From: LZORAL124-50-18 sp051208045
GTDB lineage: Bacteria > Pseudomonadota > Gammaproteobacteria > Pseudomonadales > Oleiphilaceae
DNA: 64,000 nucleotides
Assembly (NCBI GenBank): GCA_051208045.1
Contig: JBPJFY010000015.1
Coordinates: 30,943-94,942 of the forward strand
Direction of reading: 5' to 3'
In this document: piece after piece, positions 26,736-35,856 of the stretch
How positions within the stretch are numbered: the first letter of the stretch is position 1
Layout of the letters: every line of letters begins with the position of its first letter
The notes under the pieces: generated by a model
The model's database searches: none
The model's input: only the letters and a program-made list of their open reading frames with translations
What the model was told of the DNA's origin: nothing
Position numbers and translations under genes: made by a program

Positions 26736-28513
26736 AGCGCTTTACCCAGGGAAATATGTAACCGAGGATTGCTCGCTTCTGTTCCTTTGAGCGGAAAGGC
26801 TAGATCAAAGCGGATCTGTCCAAAGGGGCTGAGCCAGCGCACGCCAGGGCCGACACTCGAAAAGAAGGGGTCCGAGGTATCGGTAAAGGCCCGACCCATG
26901 TCGTAAAACACCCCTAAACGCCAGTTTTCCAGAAAGCGATAATTCACTTCGCCACTCAGCACATTGAGGTATTTACCGCCAATGACATCCCCGGAATCAT
27001 CCCGAGGGCTGATCGAACCGTATTCGAAGCCACGCACAGACTGGTCGCCGCCGGTAAAATACCGACGAGAAAGCGGCACTTCGTCGAGGCTATCGGTCAG
27101 AATGGCGCCCAGTTCGATGCGGGTCAGCAGCAGCCAATTGTGCGAGTATAGGCGGGTCAGCCACCGTGCCGTCGTGGTCGCTTTAAAAAACGAGGTATCT
27201 GACCCTAATGCCGGGTGGCTGCCTTCGATTGCCAGTTTCAGCATATAGCCCGAGTCCGGATCGTGCCCATCGGCAATGTCGGTACGTTGCCAGGTCGCTC
27301 CAGGTACAATGTAGAGCACCTGCTCAGTGCTCTCGTCGCCTGCGGAGTAGCGCTCATGATCGATGTCTGTACCGTAACTGTACTGCCAGTTGTCTGCCCG
27401 CAAATTGCGATAATAGATCCCCAGCGAAGTGACTTCAGTCTCCGTGCTGTCCAACCGGGTGGATTTCCAGCCCAGCTTCCAGTCCAGAGACTCCACCAAC
27501 GGCTTGTGTAATGGAATGCGATATCGCATATCGACTTTCTGCTCTGGGGCTGAAACCTCGAGCGTCCCGTTCAGGCTGTTCCCACCGGGACTCACCACGG
27601 GCCACCGCCAACCCAGACTGCCTTTGGCCCCGGAATCTGTGCTGTAACCCGCACCCACATCCAGATAATGCGATTCGCGATCTTTCAGATTCAACAAAAC
27701 ATCGAAATAATGCACCTTCTCTTCCGGGTCAAAGCGTTTTACTGAGCGAACATCGATCCGCTCAAAGTACCCTGAGCGGGAAAGACGACTACGAATTTCC
27801 TGAAATTCGGTGTCCGAAAAATAGGCGTCCGTCTGAAAATTCACCAGCCGATCCAGCAACACCGGACGCAACTCGCTGCCGCTGTAGGTCACCTTGCCAA
27901 ACTGGTAGCGTTCACCGGACTCCAGCGTCAGTATCACATCCGCCCACCGTTCCTGACGGTTAATTTCCAATCGTGCAGCAGTAAAGCGGGCATCCAGATA
28001 GCCGGTTGCGAGCAGAGTTCTCAATAAGTCGCCTTTCATCTGGTCGTACTTCCAGTGCCGAAGTCGCACACCTGGTTTCACCGGCAGCGCATTCACAAGC
28101 AATGCCACTTCAGGCTGTGTCTGCCCTTCCCCGGCAATTTGCACATCGACACGGCGGACCAACACCGGGTCACCGGGCTGAACCTGTACTTTTATGACTT
28201 TGCTGCCCGGCAAAAGTTTCCGGTCCTGCAGGTTCAATCCCGCCCGGTCCGTCCCGACCGACCACTCCCCCTGGTAATAGCCCAACGCTTCCAGGGCAGC
28301 ACGAATGCTCCGATTCAACGCCGGCAACACTGAAGGTAATTTCTCGGCGGATTCAAGGTCGATCTCGCCGATATGCGCGATGATATTCTGTTGAACTTCA
28401 TCGCTTCCGCCTTCCACTTCCACAGGGAATACCTCTGCGCGAGCAAGACAGGAAACGAACATCACCAGGAAAAAGAAAGAAAAGCGTAAACGACTACGCG
28501 CAAGAGGGATCAA
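26732..28513 (-). CDS. tamA: TamA, Omp85-family outer membrane protein
   Basis: A 593-residue protein with a signal peptide ending near ARA (residue 26), three POTRA domains (about 27-270) and a C-terminal 16-strand Omp85 barrel. The barrel has the conserved VRGFEYGSISP lid-lock motif (about residue 500) and the family signature RFDLAFPL near the end. The start is TTG at 28513; no ATG gives a complete signal peptide with its basic n-region, and no strong ribosome binding site is visible. Translationally coupled to tamB. Confidence 0.94.
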   Translation of the reverse strand: MIPLARSRLRFSFFFLVMFVSCLARAEVFPVEVEGGSDEVQQNIIAHIGEIDLESAEKLPSVLPALNRSIRAALEALGYYQGEWSVGTDRAGLNLQDRKLLPGSKVIKVQVQPGDPVLVRRVDVQIAGEGQTQPEVALLVNALPVKPGVRLRHWKYDQMKGDLLRTLLATGYLDARFTAARLEINRQERWADVILTLESGERYQFGKVTYSGSELRPVLLDRLVNFQTDAYFSDTEFQEIRSRLSRSGYFERIDVRSVKRFDPEEKVHYFDVLLNLKDRESHYLDVGAGYSTDSGAKGSLGWRWPVVSPGGNSLNGTLEVSAPEQKVDMRYRIPLHKPLVESLDWKLGWKSTRLDSTETEVTSLGIYYRNLRADNWQYSYGTDIDHERYSAGDESTEQVLYIVPGATWQRTDIADGHDPDSGYMLKLAIEGSHPALGSDTSFFKATTTARWLTRLYSHNWLLLTRIELGAILTDSLDEVPLSRRYFTGGDQSVRGFEYGSISPRDDSGDVIGGKYLNVLSGEVNYRFLENWRLGVFYDMGRAFTDTSDPFFSSVGPGVRWLSPFGQIRFDLAFPLKGTEASNPRLHISLGKAL

Positions 28514-28694
28514 AGCCGATGCTACCCATGGAATGAGAACGGAAGAGTGTTTCGTTATGATAGCGAAAACCAGCTTAACAGCAAGCGCCAGGGGATTGCG
28601 GAATTGTCATAAAGGGCTGAGCCTGAAACTAAGCGACCGCTCTCTTGTTTGTTATCTACACTGAATAAAGAGAAAACAATGGAGTACAGATATC

Positions 28695-28940
28695 ATGGGC
28701 GCAAAACAGAACGAAGTGAATCAGAAAGAGTGGGAAAACCCGGATAACTGGAGCACGATTTATTTCAGCAAACGGGATGGCCGTGCAACCGTACCGAAAA
28801 AGAATCCCAAAGAGGGGTGGACGATCAATTTCGGCCACCCCCAAGGGGCAAAATGGATTTACTATCTCATGCTGCTGTTTTTTGTCATTGGGTTTATCGT
28901 AGGCGCTGGCGTAGGCTTTGGTGTGAGCTCATCGGGCTGA
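28695..28940 (+). CDS. DUF5808-type small membrane protein
   Basis: An 81-residue protein. The first half carries NPDNWSTIYFSKRDGRATVPKK, then a GWTINFGHP motif, which fits the DUF5808 family. One membrane helix follows (WIYYLMLLFFVIGFIVGAGVG), ending in a glycine-rich tail. ATG is preceded by GGAG at 10 bp spacing. It diverges from tamA and converges on the second AdeT-like gene. Function unknown. Confidence 0.78.
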   Translation: MGAKQNEVNQKEWENPDNWSTIYFSKRDGRATVPKKNPKEGWTINFGHPQGAKWIYYLMLLFFVIGFIVGAGVGFGVSSSG

Positions 28941-28984
28941 CCACAGGGTGAGCCCAGAGCAGCGCCGCCCTCGATCATCTGCCG

Positions 28985-29998
28985 CTACTGCGCGCACTCG
29001 CCCTTGGTTGGCTCATACTTGCATCGAACTTTTTTCATGAGCGAGATGGCTTTTTCTTCGTAAAAACCCCTATCTTTAAGATCTTTGCGCGATTCCGTAA
29101 AATAATTTTCATAGTTGCTTCGATCTACCTCGGCCACGTTAATCCAATATTTACCCGGTATTTCACGCTCGGCCGTTTGTATAATATCCATCATCGAATC
29201 AAACTTGCCGAGACTGTACTCCCGCATGTGCTGGCCATAGCCTTCCGGGAACGCGTCATGGCGAATCAAAATCTGCAGTGACGTTTGCAACAGGGGAAAG
29301 TCGAGAATTCCGCCTTGGTGCTCTTCCATCCCCTTGTAGAGCTCCATGGTGTTGAAGGCAACGGCCGGGGCAAACACAATGTCCACACTGCCATTGTTAA
29401 ACTTACCGGAAAAGCTGCTTAAACTGGCATTCACCGGAGAACCGCCCACCCGGCGAACCATCTGGGCCGCGACTTTGTCGTCATTCAGTATGGCCATCCT
29501 GCGGCCCTGAAACTGCTCCACATTAGAAATCTTGCGATCCCGCACGTACACGAACACCGATCCCATCGGCAGAATCCCCGCAACCTCGTATTTCCCCTGC
29601 ACCATCAGTTTGGCCGCTTTTGGGCTGGACAGCGTGGTTAACAAGGTACGCAGTTCGCGCTGGCCGGGAATGGCACCAATCGCATTGAGTGTGCCGGTAA
29701 AATGATTAAAGTCCCGAGCAGAGATATCGGTCATGAGGGCCGCATCACAGGTGCCGGCCTTGAAGTCATTGGCAGCAACTTTTTCGTCAAGATAGGCTTC
29801 CAGTTTCAAGTTGACGCCCCAGCCGATGGACTTCGTCAATGCCCCCTTCACCAGATTCACCACCGGGCCACCAGCACCCACGGGATCCCAAACACAAAAC
29901 GTTCGGTCAATGGTTTCCGCGCTGGCTGACGCCCCCAGGAAGAGCCCCCCGGCGATAAGCAGGCTTCTGCAGCGCTGTATGTGCTTTTGAATAAACAT
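28985..29998 (-). CDS. AdeT1/AdeT2-like putative solute-binding protein (copy 2)
   Basis: A 337-residue secreted protein, clearly paralogous to the one at 17769-18794: FCVWDPVGAGG, GTCDAALMTDISARDFNHF, GKFNNGSVDIVFAPAVAFN and VRCKYEPTKGEC correspond segment by segment, including all four cysteines. Signal peptide cleavage is likely after ASA near residue 27. The two differ in many other positions, so the duplication is old or the copies were acquired separately. No permease or ATPase lies nearby. ATG follows GGGGATCTACC. Confidence 0.8.
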   Translation of the reverse strand: MFIQKHIQRCRSLLIAGGLFLGASASAETIDRTFCVWDPVGAGGPVVNLVKGALTKSIGWGVNLKLEAYLDEKVAANDFKAGTCDAALMTDISARDFNHFTGTLNAIGAIPGQRELRTLLTTLSSPKAAKLMVQGKYEVAGILPMGSVFVYVRDRKISNVEQFQGRRMAILNDDKVAAQMVRRVGGSPVNASLSSFSGKFNNGSVDIVFAPAVAFNTMELYKGMEEHQGGILDFPLLQTSLQILIRHDAFPEGYGQHMREYSLGKFDSMMDIIQTAEREIPGKYWINVAEVDRSNYENYFTESRKDLKDRGFYEEKAISLMKKVRCKYEPTKGECAQ

Positions 29999-30211
29999 GG
30001 TAGATCCCCAAATGATATGCTTCTAATTCTTCTCTGAAAGGGCGTATTCCACCGGTTTCCGGCAAGCATGACTGTGCGCCATGTCTCAGTTCTCAAGGTT
30101 GCTTCCCTTTTGGACTACAATTTACCAACGAACAGGTTTTAGCCAGCGCACGAATAATTGTGTAAAATAGTCGGGTATTATTTCACACTCCCTTTCTGCG
30201 TGTTATTTTCT

Positions 30212-32371
30212 ATGCTTCCAGTACAATTTACTCCCCCCGCCCTGCACAGCTATCGCAAGTACTGGGCAGAATGTTTTGGTACCGCCCCGTTCCTGCCCAT
30301 GAGCCAGGCGGAAATGGACGCTCTGGGCTGGGACAGTTGCGATATTATCATTGTGACCGGAGATGCGTACGTGGATCACCCCAGCTTCGGCATGGCGGTG
30401 ATCGGAAGGGTGCTGGAAAACCAGGGATTTCGGGTCGGTATCATTGCACAGCCGGATTGGCAGTCTAAAGACGCTTTTATGGCGCTCGGTAAGCCGAATT
30501 TATTCTACGCGGTGTCCGCCGGGAACATGGACTCCATGATTAACCGGTACACGGCGGACCGAAAGGTCAGAAACGATGATGCCTACACGCCGGACAACGC
30601 GCCGGGGAAACGCCCGGACCGCGCCGTGCTTGTCTACTCACAACGCTGTCGTGAAGCCTACAAAGATGTGCCCATCGTCATCGGTGGCATTGAGGCCAGT
30701 CTGCGCCGAATCGCCCACTATGACTATTGGTCGGACAAGGTACGTCGATCTGTACTGGTGGATGCCAAAGCGGATCTGCTGCTCTACGGAAACGCCGAGC
30801 GCGCGATCGTAGAAATTGCCCATCGGGCGGCACAGGGAGAAACCATTCAGGAAATACGCGACATCCGTGGCACCGCCTGTATGTTGAGCGATTTGCCAAA
30901 GGATTGGGCGGAGATGGATTCCAGTCGTGTGGACCGTCCGGGCCGGGTAGATCCTCATCTGAATCCGTATGAAGATACCCGCACGTCTGCCTGTGCGACC
31001 GGAGGAGACAGCACAACGGATGAAACCCAATCCTCTCTCGATGTGACCGAGCTGCGCATTCTGCCCACACAAGGCAGTAAACAGGAATTCATTCGCCTGC
31101 CTTCGTATGAAAAAGTATTGAATGATCGGGTGCTGTATGCGCACACATCGCGCGTGCTGCATCTGGAGACTAACCCCCACAATGCCCATACGCTGGTTCA
31201 ACCCCATGGCGATCGGTTTGTCTGGATCAATCCCCCGCCTTTTCCGCTCAGCACGCTGGAGATGGATAATGTGTTTGATTTGCCCTATCAGCGCATACCT
31301 CATCCCGCCTATGGGCAGGCTAAAATACCGGCGTACGACATGATTCGCTTTTCCGTAAACATCATGCGAGGGTGTTTTGGGGGCTGCTCGTTCTGCTCCA
31401 TCACCGAGCATGAGGGGCGCATCATTCAAAGCCGCTCTCATGAGTCCATTCTGAAAGAAGTAGAAAACATTCGGGATAAGACCCCCGGCTTTACGGGAAC
31501 GATTTCAGACCTGGGCGGTCCCACGGCGAACATGTATGATCTGAACTGCAAGAGTCACGAAATTCAGGCGAGCTGCCGCAGACTGTCTTGCGTCTACCCG
31601 AGCATCTGCAAAAACCTGAAAACCGATCATTCCGCCACCACGGGCCTGTATCGCAAAGCGCGGACGTTACCCGGCATTAAAAAAGTATTGGTCGCGTCCG
31701 GTTTGCGTTATGACCTGGCGGTGGAAGACCCGGAATATGTGAAGGAACTGGTCACACATCACGTGGGTGGTTACCTGAAAATCGCACCGGAACATTCCGA
31801 AGATGCCCCCTTGTCAAAGATGATGAAACCGGGCATGGGCACCTACCACAAATTCAAGGAAATGTTTGATCGGTTTTCCAAAGCCGCCGGAAAGGAACAA
31901 TACCTGATTCCATACTTTATCGCGGCACACCCGGGTACGTCGGATGAAGATATGATGAACCTGGCCCTGTGGCTAAAAGAAAATGGCTTCCGAGCGGATC
32001 AGGTGCAGGCTTTCTACCCGTCCCCCATGGCCTCTGCGACCGCGATGTACCATTCCGGCAAAGATCCCTTACACCGGATAAGCTACAAGTCGGCGGATGT
32101 GACGGTTCCCAAAGGGGCGCGCCAGCGTCGACTGCACAAGGCATTTTTGCGTTACCATGATCCGGACAACTGGCCGATGCTGAGAGAGTCCCTCAAAGCC
32201 ATGGGCAAGGCGCACCTGATCGGTTACGGGAAAAAGCACCTGGTGCCACCCACGCAACCGGTGAACCACCGAAGCCATAAAGGACCGAAACCTGCGCCGC
32301 AAGGCAATCGTGCTCGACGCGGGAAGCTGCTGACACAACACACCGGGCTGCCGCCACGCAAGCAACGCTAG
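30212..32371 (+). CDS. YgiQ family radical SAM protein
   Basis: A 719-residue protein from the ATG at 30212 (MLPVQFTPPALHSYRKYW); the open frame from a TTG at 30158 adds residues not typical of the family. The N-terminal YgiQ domain is followed by the radical SAM motif CFGGCSFC (about residue 395), then a TIM-barrel core, and a basic C-terminal tail (KGPKPAPQGNRARRGK). Family members bind a 4Fe-4S cluster and SAM; their reaction is not established. Stands alone between the second AdeT-like gene and parP. Confidence 0.93.
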   Translation: MLPVQFTPPALHSYRKYWAECFGTAPFLPMSQAEMDALGWDSCDIIIVTGDAYVDHPSFGMAVIGRVLENQGFRVGIIAQPDWQSKDAFMALGKPNLFYAVSAGNMDSMINRYTADRKVRNDDAYTPDNAPGKRPDRAVLVYSQRCREAYKDVPIVIGGIEASLRRIAHYDYWSDKVRRSVLVDAKADLLLYGNAERAIVEIAHRAAQGETIQEIRDIRGTACMLSDLPKDWAEMDSSRVDRPGRVDPHLNPYEDTRTSACATGGDSTTDETQSSLDVTELRILPTQGSKQEFIRLPSYEKVLNDRVLYAHTSRVLHLETNPHNAHTLVQPHGDRFVWINPPPFPLSTLEMDNVFDLPYQRIPHPAYGQAKIPAYDMIRFSVNIMRGCFGGCSFCSITEHEGRIIQSRSHESILKEVENIRDKTPGFTGTISDLGGPTANMYDLNCKSHEIQASCRRLSCVYPSICKNLKTDHSATTGLYRKARTLPGIKKVLVASGLRYDLAVEDPEYVKELVTHHVGGYLKIAPEHSEDAPLSKMMKPGMGTYHKFKEMFDRFSKAAGKEQYLIPYFIAAHPGTSDEDMMNLALWLKENGFRADQVQAFYPSPMASATAMYHSGKDPLHRISYKSADVTVPKGARQRRLHKAFLRYHDPDNWPMLRESLKAMGKAHLIGYGKKHLVPPTQPVNHRSHKGPKPAPQGNRARRGKLLTQHTGLPPRKQR

Positions 32372-32407
32372 CGCGCGGCCCACAAGTGGCTACTTTCGTT
32401 TCCTCTG

Positions 32408-33919
32408 CTAATTTCGCTTCCTCTGCTGCGCTTGTTGCTGAAGCTGAAAGCGCAGCATATTGACATCAACCAAAGCACACATATGCTCCACCACGGTCCC
32501 TGCGAGCCAGGCTCGTTTGCTTCGCTCGGTGCGCCAGCGCACTTCGTCAGGTGACAGGGTAATCGCCTGCGCCACACTGTCACACGCCAGTGCCCAATCG
32601 GAGTCCGCAAGATTGATGGCGTATTTGTAGTTATCCCGAATCCCTTCTTTGTAGCGCTCAGGCATCACCCACAAGGCGGTATCCACCACGCGCATGTTCT
32701 GCTCATGGATCGGCATCAATCCCATAAACCAGGGCGCGCGGCCCACCAAGGGTGTTAAATCTTCGATCAGCGGATGAATCGAGCCAAGACACACCAGAGG
32801 CACCGCCATTTTCAGCCCGGCTACGGTAAACAGCAGGGCTTGAAAATTGCCGTCAGCCCACTGAGGTCTGCCGCAGTCCAGCCAGGGGTCAGGAGGCACT
32901 GCCTCCGTTTCACACGCGATTTCCTGTTCTGGTTCCGGTGGTGCCGCGACAGGAGGTGGCGGTTCCGGCACGACGACCCGTGCTTCTACCACCGGGGCAA
33001 CAGGAGCCTCTTCAGGTACGGCTTTTTTGGCCTCTGCTGGCGGGGCCACCGAAGGCGCTTCAAACGCACTGGCCAGACGTGCCTGCATCAGTTTATCTTC
33101 AAGGGAGACAGGCTGACGGAACACGGGTTCCTGAACATTCAATTTCACCGCCTGCTCGCGACGGGCTTCGTGGCGTTGCGCAGCAATCGACGGCCGATCT
33201 GTTTGATCGTTAGCGATAAGATCGGTGCGTTCCTGTTCCTGACGTTCCTGTTCCTGACGTTCCTGTTCCTGACGTTCCTGTTCCTGACGTTCCTGTTCCT
33301 GACGTTCCTGTTCCTGACGTTCCTGTTCCTGACGTTCCTGTTCCTGACGTTCCTGTTCCTGACGTTCCTGTTCCTGACGTTCCTGCTCCAGACGTTTCTG
33401 CTCCAGACGTTTCTGCTCCAGACGTTCCTGCTCCAGACGTTCCTGCTCCAGACGTTTCTGCTCCAGACGTTTCTGCTCCAGACGTTTCTGCTCCAGACGT
33501 TTCTGCTCCAGACGCTCCTGTTCCTGACGTTCCTGTTCCCGCGCCTTCTCCATCAAGCGGCCATGAAAAATCTCATCCATCGCTGCCAAAGATTCTGTGA
33601 GTAGATCCACCGGCGGAACCGAGGTAATGGCCACATCCGGCTCTGGAGACTGCAATTTCCGCAGGGCAGCGATATTCAGCTGCTCTGGAATCGGGTCCAT
33701 GGGTAATTCAGGAGGAGGTGCACCGGGAGACCTTTTTTTACGAGGCGTTTTCAGCACAGACGAGGCCATAGACCGACGTACTTTTACCGGATGCAAGGGC
33801 TCCGGCACATCGCTCTTTAATGGCTCCGGCAAGTCACTCTGCGCTGGCAGCATCTCGAAGAGAAAATCTTCAATCGCCTGTTGCGCCGACACCGGCTTGG
33901 TTTCTTTCCCGTCACTCAT
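32408..33919 (-). CDS. parP: ParP-like chemotaxis array protein with long pentapeptide-repeat helix and C-terminal CheW-like domain
   Basis: A 503-residue protein in three parts. Residues 1-126 are Pro-rich and charged. Residues 127-231 are 21 exact five-residue repeats of (Q/L/R)EQ(E/K)R, which should form a single charged alpha-helix about 16 nm long or a coiled coil. Residues ~345-490 are a CheW-like domain (ALLFTVAGLKMAVPL, LVGRAPWFMGLMPI, VVDTALWV). The ATG overlaps the ParA-like gene stop by 4 bp. In Vibrio, ParP couples the ATPase ParC to the chemosensory array through such a domain and binds CheA. Name is by domain and position; the repeat segment is not a known ParP feature to me. 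Confidence 0.78.
   Translation of the reverse strand: MSDGKETKPVSAQQAIEDFLFEMLPAQSDLPEPLKSDVPEPLHPVKVRRSMASSVLKTPRKKRSPGAPPPELPMDPIPEQLNIAALRKLQSPEPDVAITSVPPVDLLTESLAAMDEIFHGRLMEKAREQERQEQERLEQKRLEQKRLEQKRLEQKRLEQERLEQERLEQKRLEQKRLEQERQEQERQEQERQEQERQEQERQEQERQEQERQEQERQEQERQEQERQEQERTDLIANDQTDRPSIAAQRHEARREQAVKLNVQEPVFRQPVSLEDKLMQARLASAFEAPSVAPPAEAKKAVPEEAPVAPVVEARVVVPEPPPPVAAPPEPEQEIACETEAVPPDPWLDCGRPQWADGNFQALLFTVAGLKMAVPLVCLGSIHPLIEDLTPLVGRAPWFMGLMPIHEQNMRVVDTALWVMPERYKEGIRDNYKYAINLADSDWALACDSVAQAITLSPDEVRWRTERSKRAWLAGTVVEHMCALVDVNMLRFQLQQQAQQRKRN
33227..33541 (-). repeat. 15-bp in-frame tandem repeat (21 units) inside parP
   Basis: Twenty-one contiguous 15-bp units. From the high-coordinate end the translated units are one REQER, one QEQER, four LEQKR, two LEQER, two LEQKR, one LEQER and ten QEQER. 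The ten QEQER units (33227-33376) are almost identical in DNA, implying recent expansion. Unit length is a multiple of three, so copy changes keep the reading frame. Confidence 0.97.
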
Positions 33920-34686
33920 ATGGAAGTTATCAAATCGGCCAGCAATCGCTTATAGGCCCGAACACCTTGTGTTTTATCATCCAGTTCGTGTGGCGTGACA
34001 CCCATCCGGCTGGCATCACGAAATTTGGTATCCACAGGGATGGCGAATCGCCACAAATCTTCCGGGTAACTGCGCTTCAACTGCCTCAACGCTTGCATGG
34101 AGGCTTGTGTACGCCGGTCGAACATCGTGGGAATCACGGTGTATCCCAGGTTACTTTTCTGCGATTTGATCACCATTTGCAGCGTATGCATCATACGCTC
34201 CAGCCCTTTGATCGCAAGAAACTCGGTTTGTACCGGGATCAAAATGTGCTGACTGGCAGCCAACGCATTGATCATGGCCACACCCAATGATGGTGAGTTA
34301 TCGATCAACACATAGTCATAGTCATCCCACAAAATTGCCAGCGTTTTCGAGATGATCAATCCCATGCCTTCTACGCCTACCATGCGGCGTTCCAGCGTTG
34401 CCTGGGCAGTGGATGCGGGTAACAGTTTCAAGCTGCTGATCGATGTATCCACAATCAATTGATGCGGTAAATCTTCCGGCACCTTTCCATTATGCATAAA
34501 AAGGTTGAATGCACTGTTTTCAATTGTATCCGGGTCATATTTGAAATAACTGGTCAGCGACCCGTGGGGATCGAGATCAATCATCAGGACCCGTTTGCCT
34601 TTGGAGGCCAGCAAGCCACCTACAGCAACCGTTGTGGTGGTCTTCCCCACCCCGCCCTTTTGATTTGCAACGGCCCAAACTCTCAC
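33916..34686 (-). CDS. parC: ParC, ParA-family ATPase of the chemotaxis/flagellar region
   Basis: A 256-residue ParA/MinD-type ATPase. The deviant Walker A motif is KGGVGKTTT near residue 10, followed by LMIDLDPHGSLT and a Walker B-like YVLIDNSPSLG. Members located after motCD position chemosensory arrays at the pole. The frame opens at 34728, but the GTG at 34686 (VRVWAVANQKGG) with GGGGGAATCT upstream fits the family N-terminus and is used. It is followed by the ParP-like partner with a 4-bp overlap and preceded by its own FliA-type promoter. Confidence 0.92.
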   Translation of the reverse strand: MRVWAVANQKGGVGKTTTTVAVGGLLASKGKRVLMIDLDPHGSLTSYFKYDPDTIENSAFNLFMHNGKVPEDLPHQLIVDTSISSLKLLPASTAQATLERRMVGVEGMGLIISKTLAILWDDYDYVLIDNSPSLGVAMINALAASQHILIPVQTEFLAIKGLERMMHTLQMVIKSQKSNLGYTVIPTMFDRRTQASMQALRQLKRSYPEDLWRFAIPVDTKFRDASRMGVTPHELDDKTQGVRAYKRLLADLITSI

Positions 34687-35014
34687 AGATTCCCCCAGAC
34701 AACAACGTGGTGCCGGACACTCAAGCACCTTAGATTCAATTATAGTTCCTTCGCGCGCGACAATGGCGTTTTATATATGCACTACATCGTCATATTATCG
34801 GCATTTTGCCGGCAAAGCTTAGCCCGTGTGGCAATTGACTGACTCGTCGCACCGTCTTTGATGCTTCCCCACCAGCGATTTCCGGGCATACGATAATACA
34901 TTACGGAGATAACACCCCGGAGATGACAGGTTTAATGAGTGACAAGCAAATGATATACCAGAGTAGTTTATTTCACTCTCTGTATGGCTGGTGAGGATAA
35001 TCGAGAGCTCCCGA
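34687..35014. other. intergenic region between motD and parC
   Basis: A 328-bp gap with no convincing gene. It holds the FliA-type promoter (34795-34821). Imperfect inverted repeats around 34958-34982, just past the motD stop, could slow or end the upstream transcript. Confidence 0.6.
34795..34821 (-). promoter_or_regulatory. FliA (sigma-28) promoter upstream of parC
   Basis: On the minus strand TAAGCTTT-N11-GCCGATAA, against the sigma-28 consensus TAAAGTTT-N11-GCCGATAA. The -10 box is perfect, the spacer is exact and the -35 has two mismatches. It would start transcription about 100 nt before the parC GTG. Confidence 0.8.
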
Positions 35015-35815
35015 TCAACTACTGGCTTTTTGACTTCGAAAATTCACACGGACGCTTTTTTCCCGGGAGACCAGCACCACCACACGCCGGTTTTTTTGCC
35101 GGCCTTCTTCGGTTTTGTTGCTGGCCACAGGCTGGGTGCTGCCGTAGCCGACAGCAGCCATGCGTGTGGCGTCAATCCCTTCCGCAACAAGCAATCGGAC
35201 AATCGCGGCAGCACGTGCGGCACTGAGTTCCCAGTTGGTGGGGTACTTGGCGGTTTTGATCGGCAGGTTATCCGTAAAACCTTCAATGAGGATGGAATAC
35301 TCGGTGTCTCGTAATACACTGGCAATTTTTTCCATGGCGGGAAAGGATGCGTAGAGCGGCTCAGCATCGCCGCTGGTAAACAGGATTTTGTCTTTAAATG
35401 AAATCTCGATCCAGTCATCATTTTCATTGATGGACACCAGACCGTCGGTCACCAAGGCATTGAGCGTCGTGGCAAATCGATCGGCAATTTCCCGGAAATT
35501 ATTCACCTCAGTTTGAATGTTTCCTTCCCCGCCTCGGGGTGCTACCACGATTTCGTTAATGGCTGCCAGTTCTTTGGCGTTGTCGGCAGGCTGGCTATAG
35601 GAAATATTCTTGCCCACTTCAATAGGTGTGATACTCCGTTGTGAGGCATTGAAGACGCCTTCCAGTGTTTCTGAAAGCACCTTGTACTGCCCTTCATTCA
35701 CCGAGGATACCGAATACATCACAACGAAAAAGGCAAAGAGAAGCGTTATAAAATCGGCGTAGGATACCAGCCAGCGCTCTTTGCTGTCTGGCTCTTCGTG
35801 AAGCTTCTTTCTCAT
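35015..35815 (-). CDS. motD: MotD, flagellar stator MotB-type subunit
   Basis: About 266 residues. One membrane helix near the N-terminus contains the proton-binding motif region (WLVSYADFITLLFAFFVVMYSVSS), with the essential Asp in YAD. A C-terminal OmpA-like peptidoglycan-binding domain follows (IEGFTDNLPIKT and NWELSAARAAAIVRLL). It forms the second stator with MotC. The ATG at 35815 gives MRKKLHEEPDSKERW, typical of MotD; a GTG at 35827 is also open. Confidence 0.94.
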   Translation of the reverse strand: MRKKLHEEPDSKERWLVSYADFITLLFAFFVVMYSVSSVNEGQYKVLSETLEGVFNASQRSITPIEVGKNISYSQPADNAKELAAINEIVVAPRGGEGNIQTEVNNFREIADRFATTLNALVTDGLVSINENDDWIEISFKDKILFTSGDAEPLYASFPAMEKIASVLRDTEYSILIEGFTDNLPIKTAKYPTNWELSAARAAAIVRLLVAEGIDATRMAAVGYGSTQPVASNKTEEGRQKNRRVVVLVSREKSVRVNFRSQKASS

Positions 35816-35856
35816 GTGGACCACCACCCTATGGAGACAGTGCGTGTCAGATCACA

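Noticed and set aside
33227..33541. Short regular repeats that could suggest a CRISPR array
   Set aside because: Units are contiguous without spacers, in frame and coding.
32774..33604. Plus-strand ORF rich in Phe, Leu and Thr opposite parP
   Set aside because: It is the antisense shadow of the 15-bp repeats; no ribosome binding site, and the minus-strand frame encodes a recognisable CheW-like domain.
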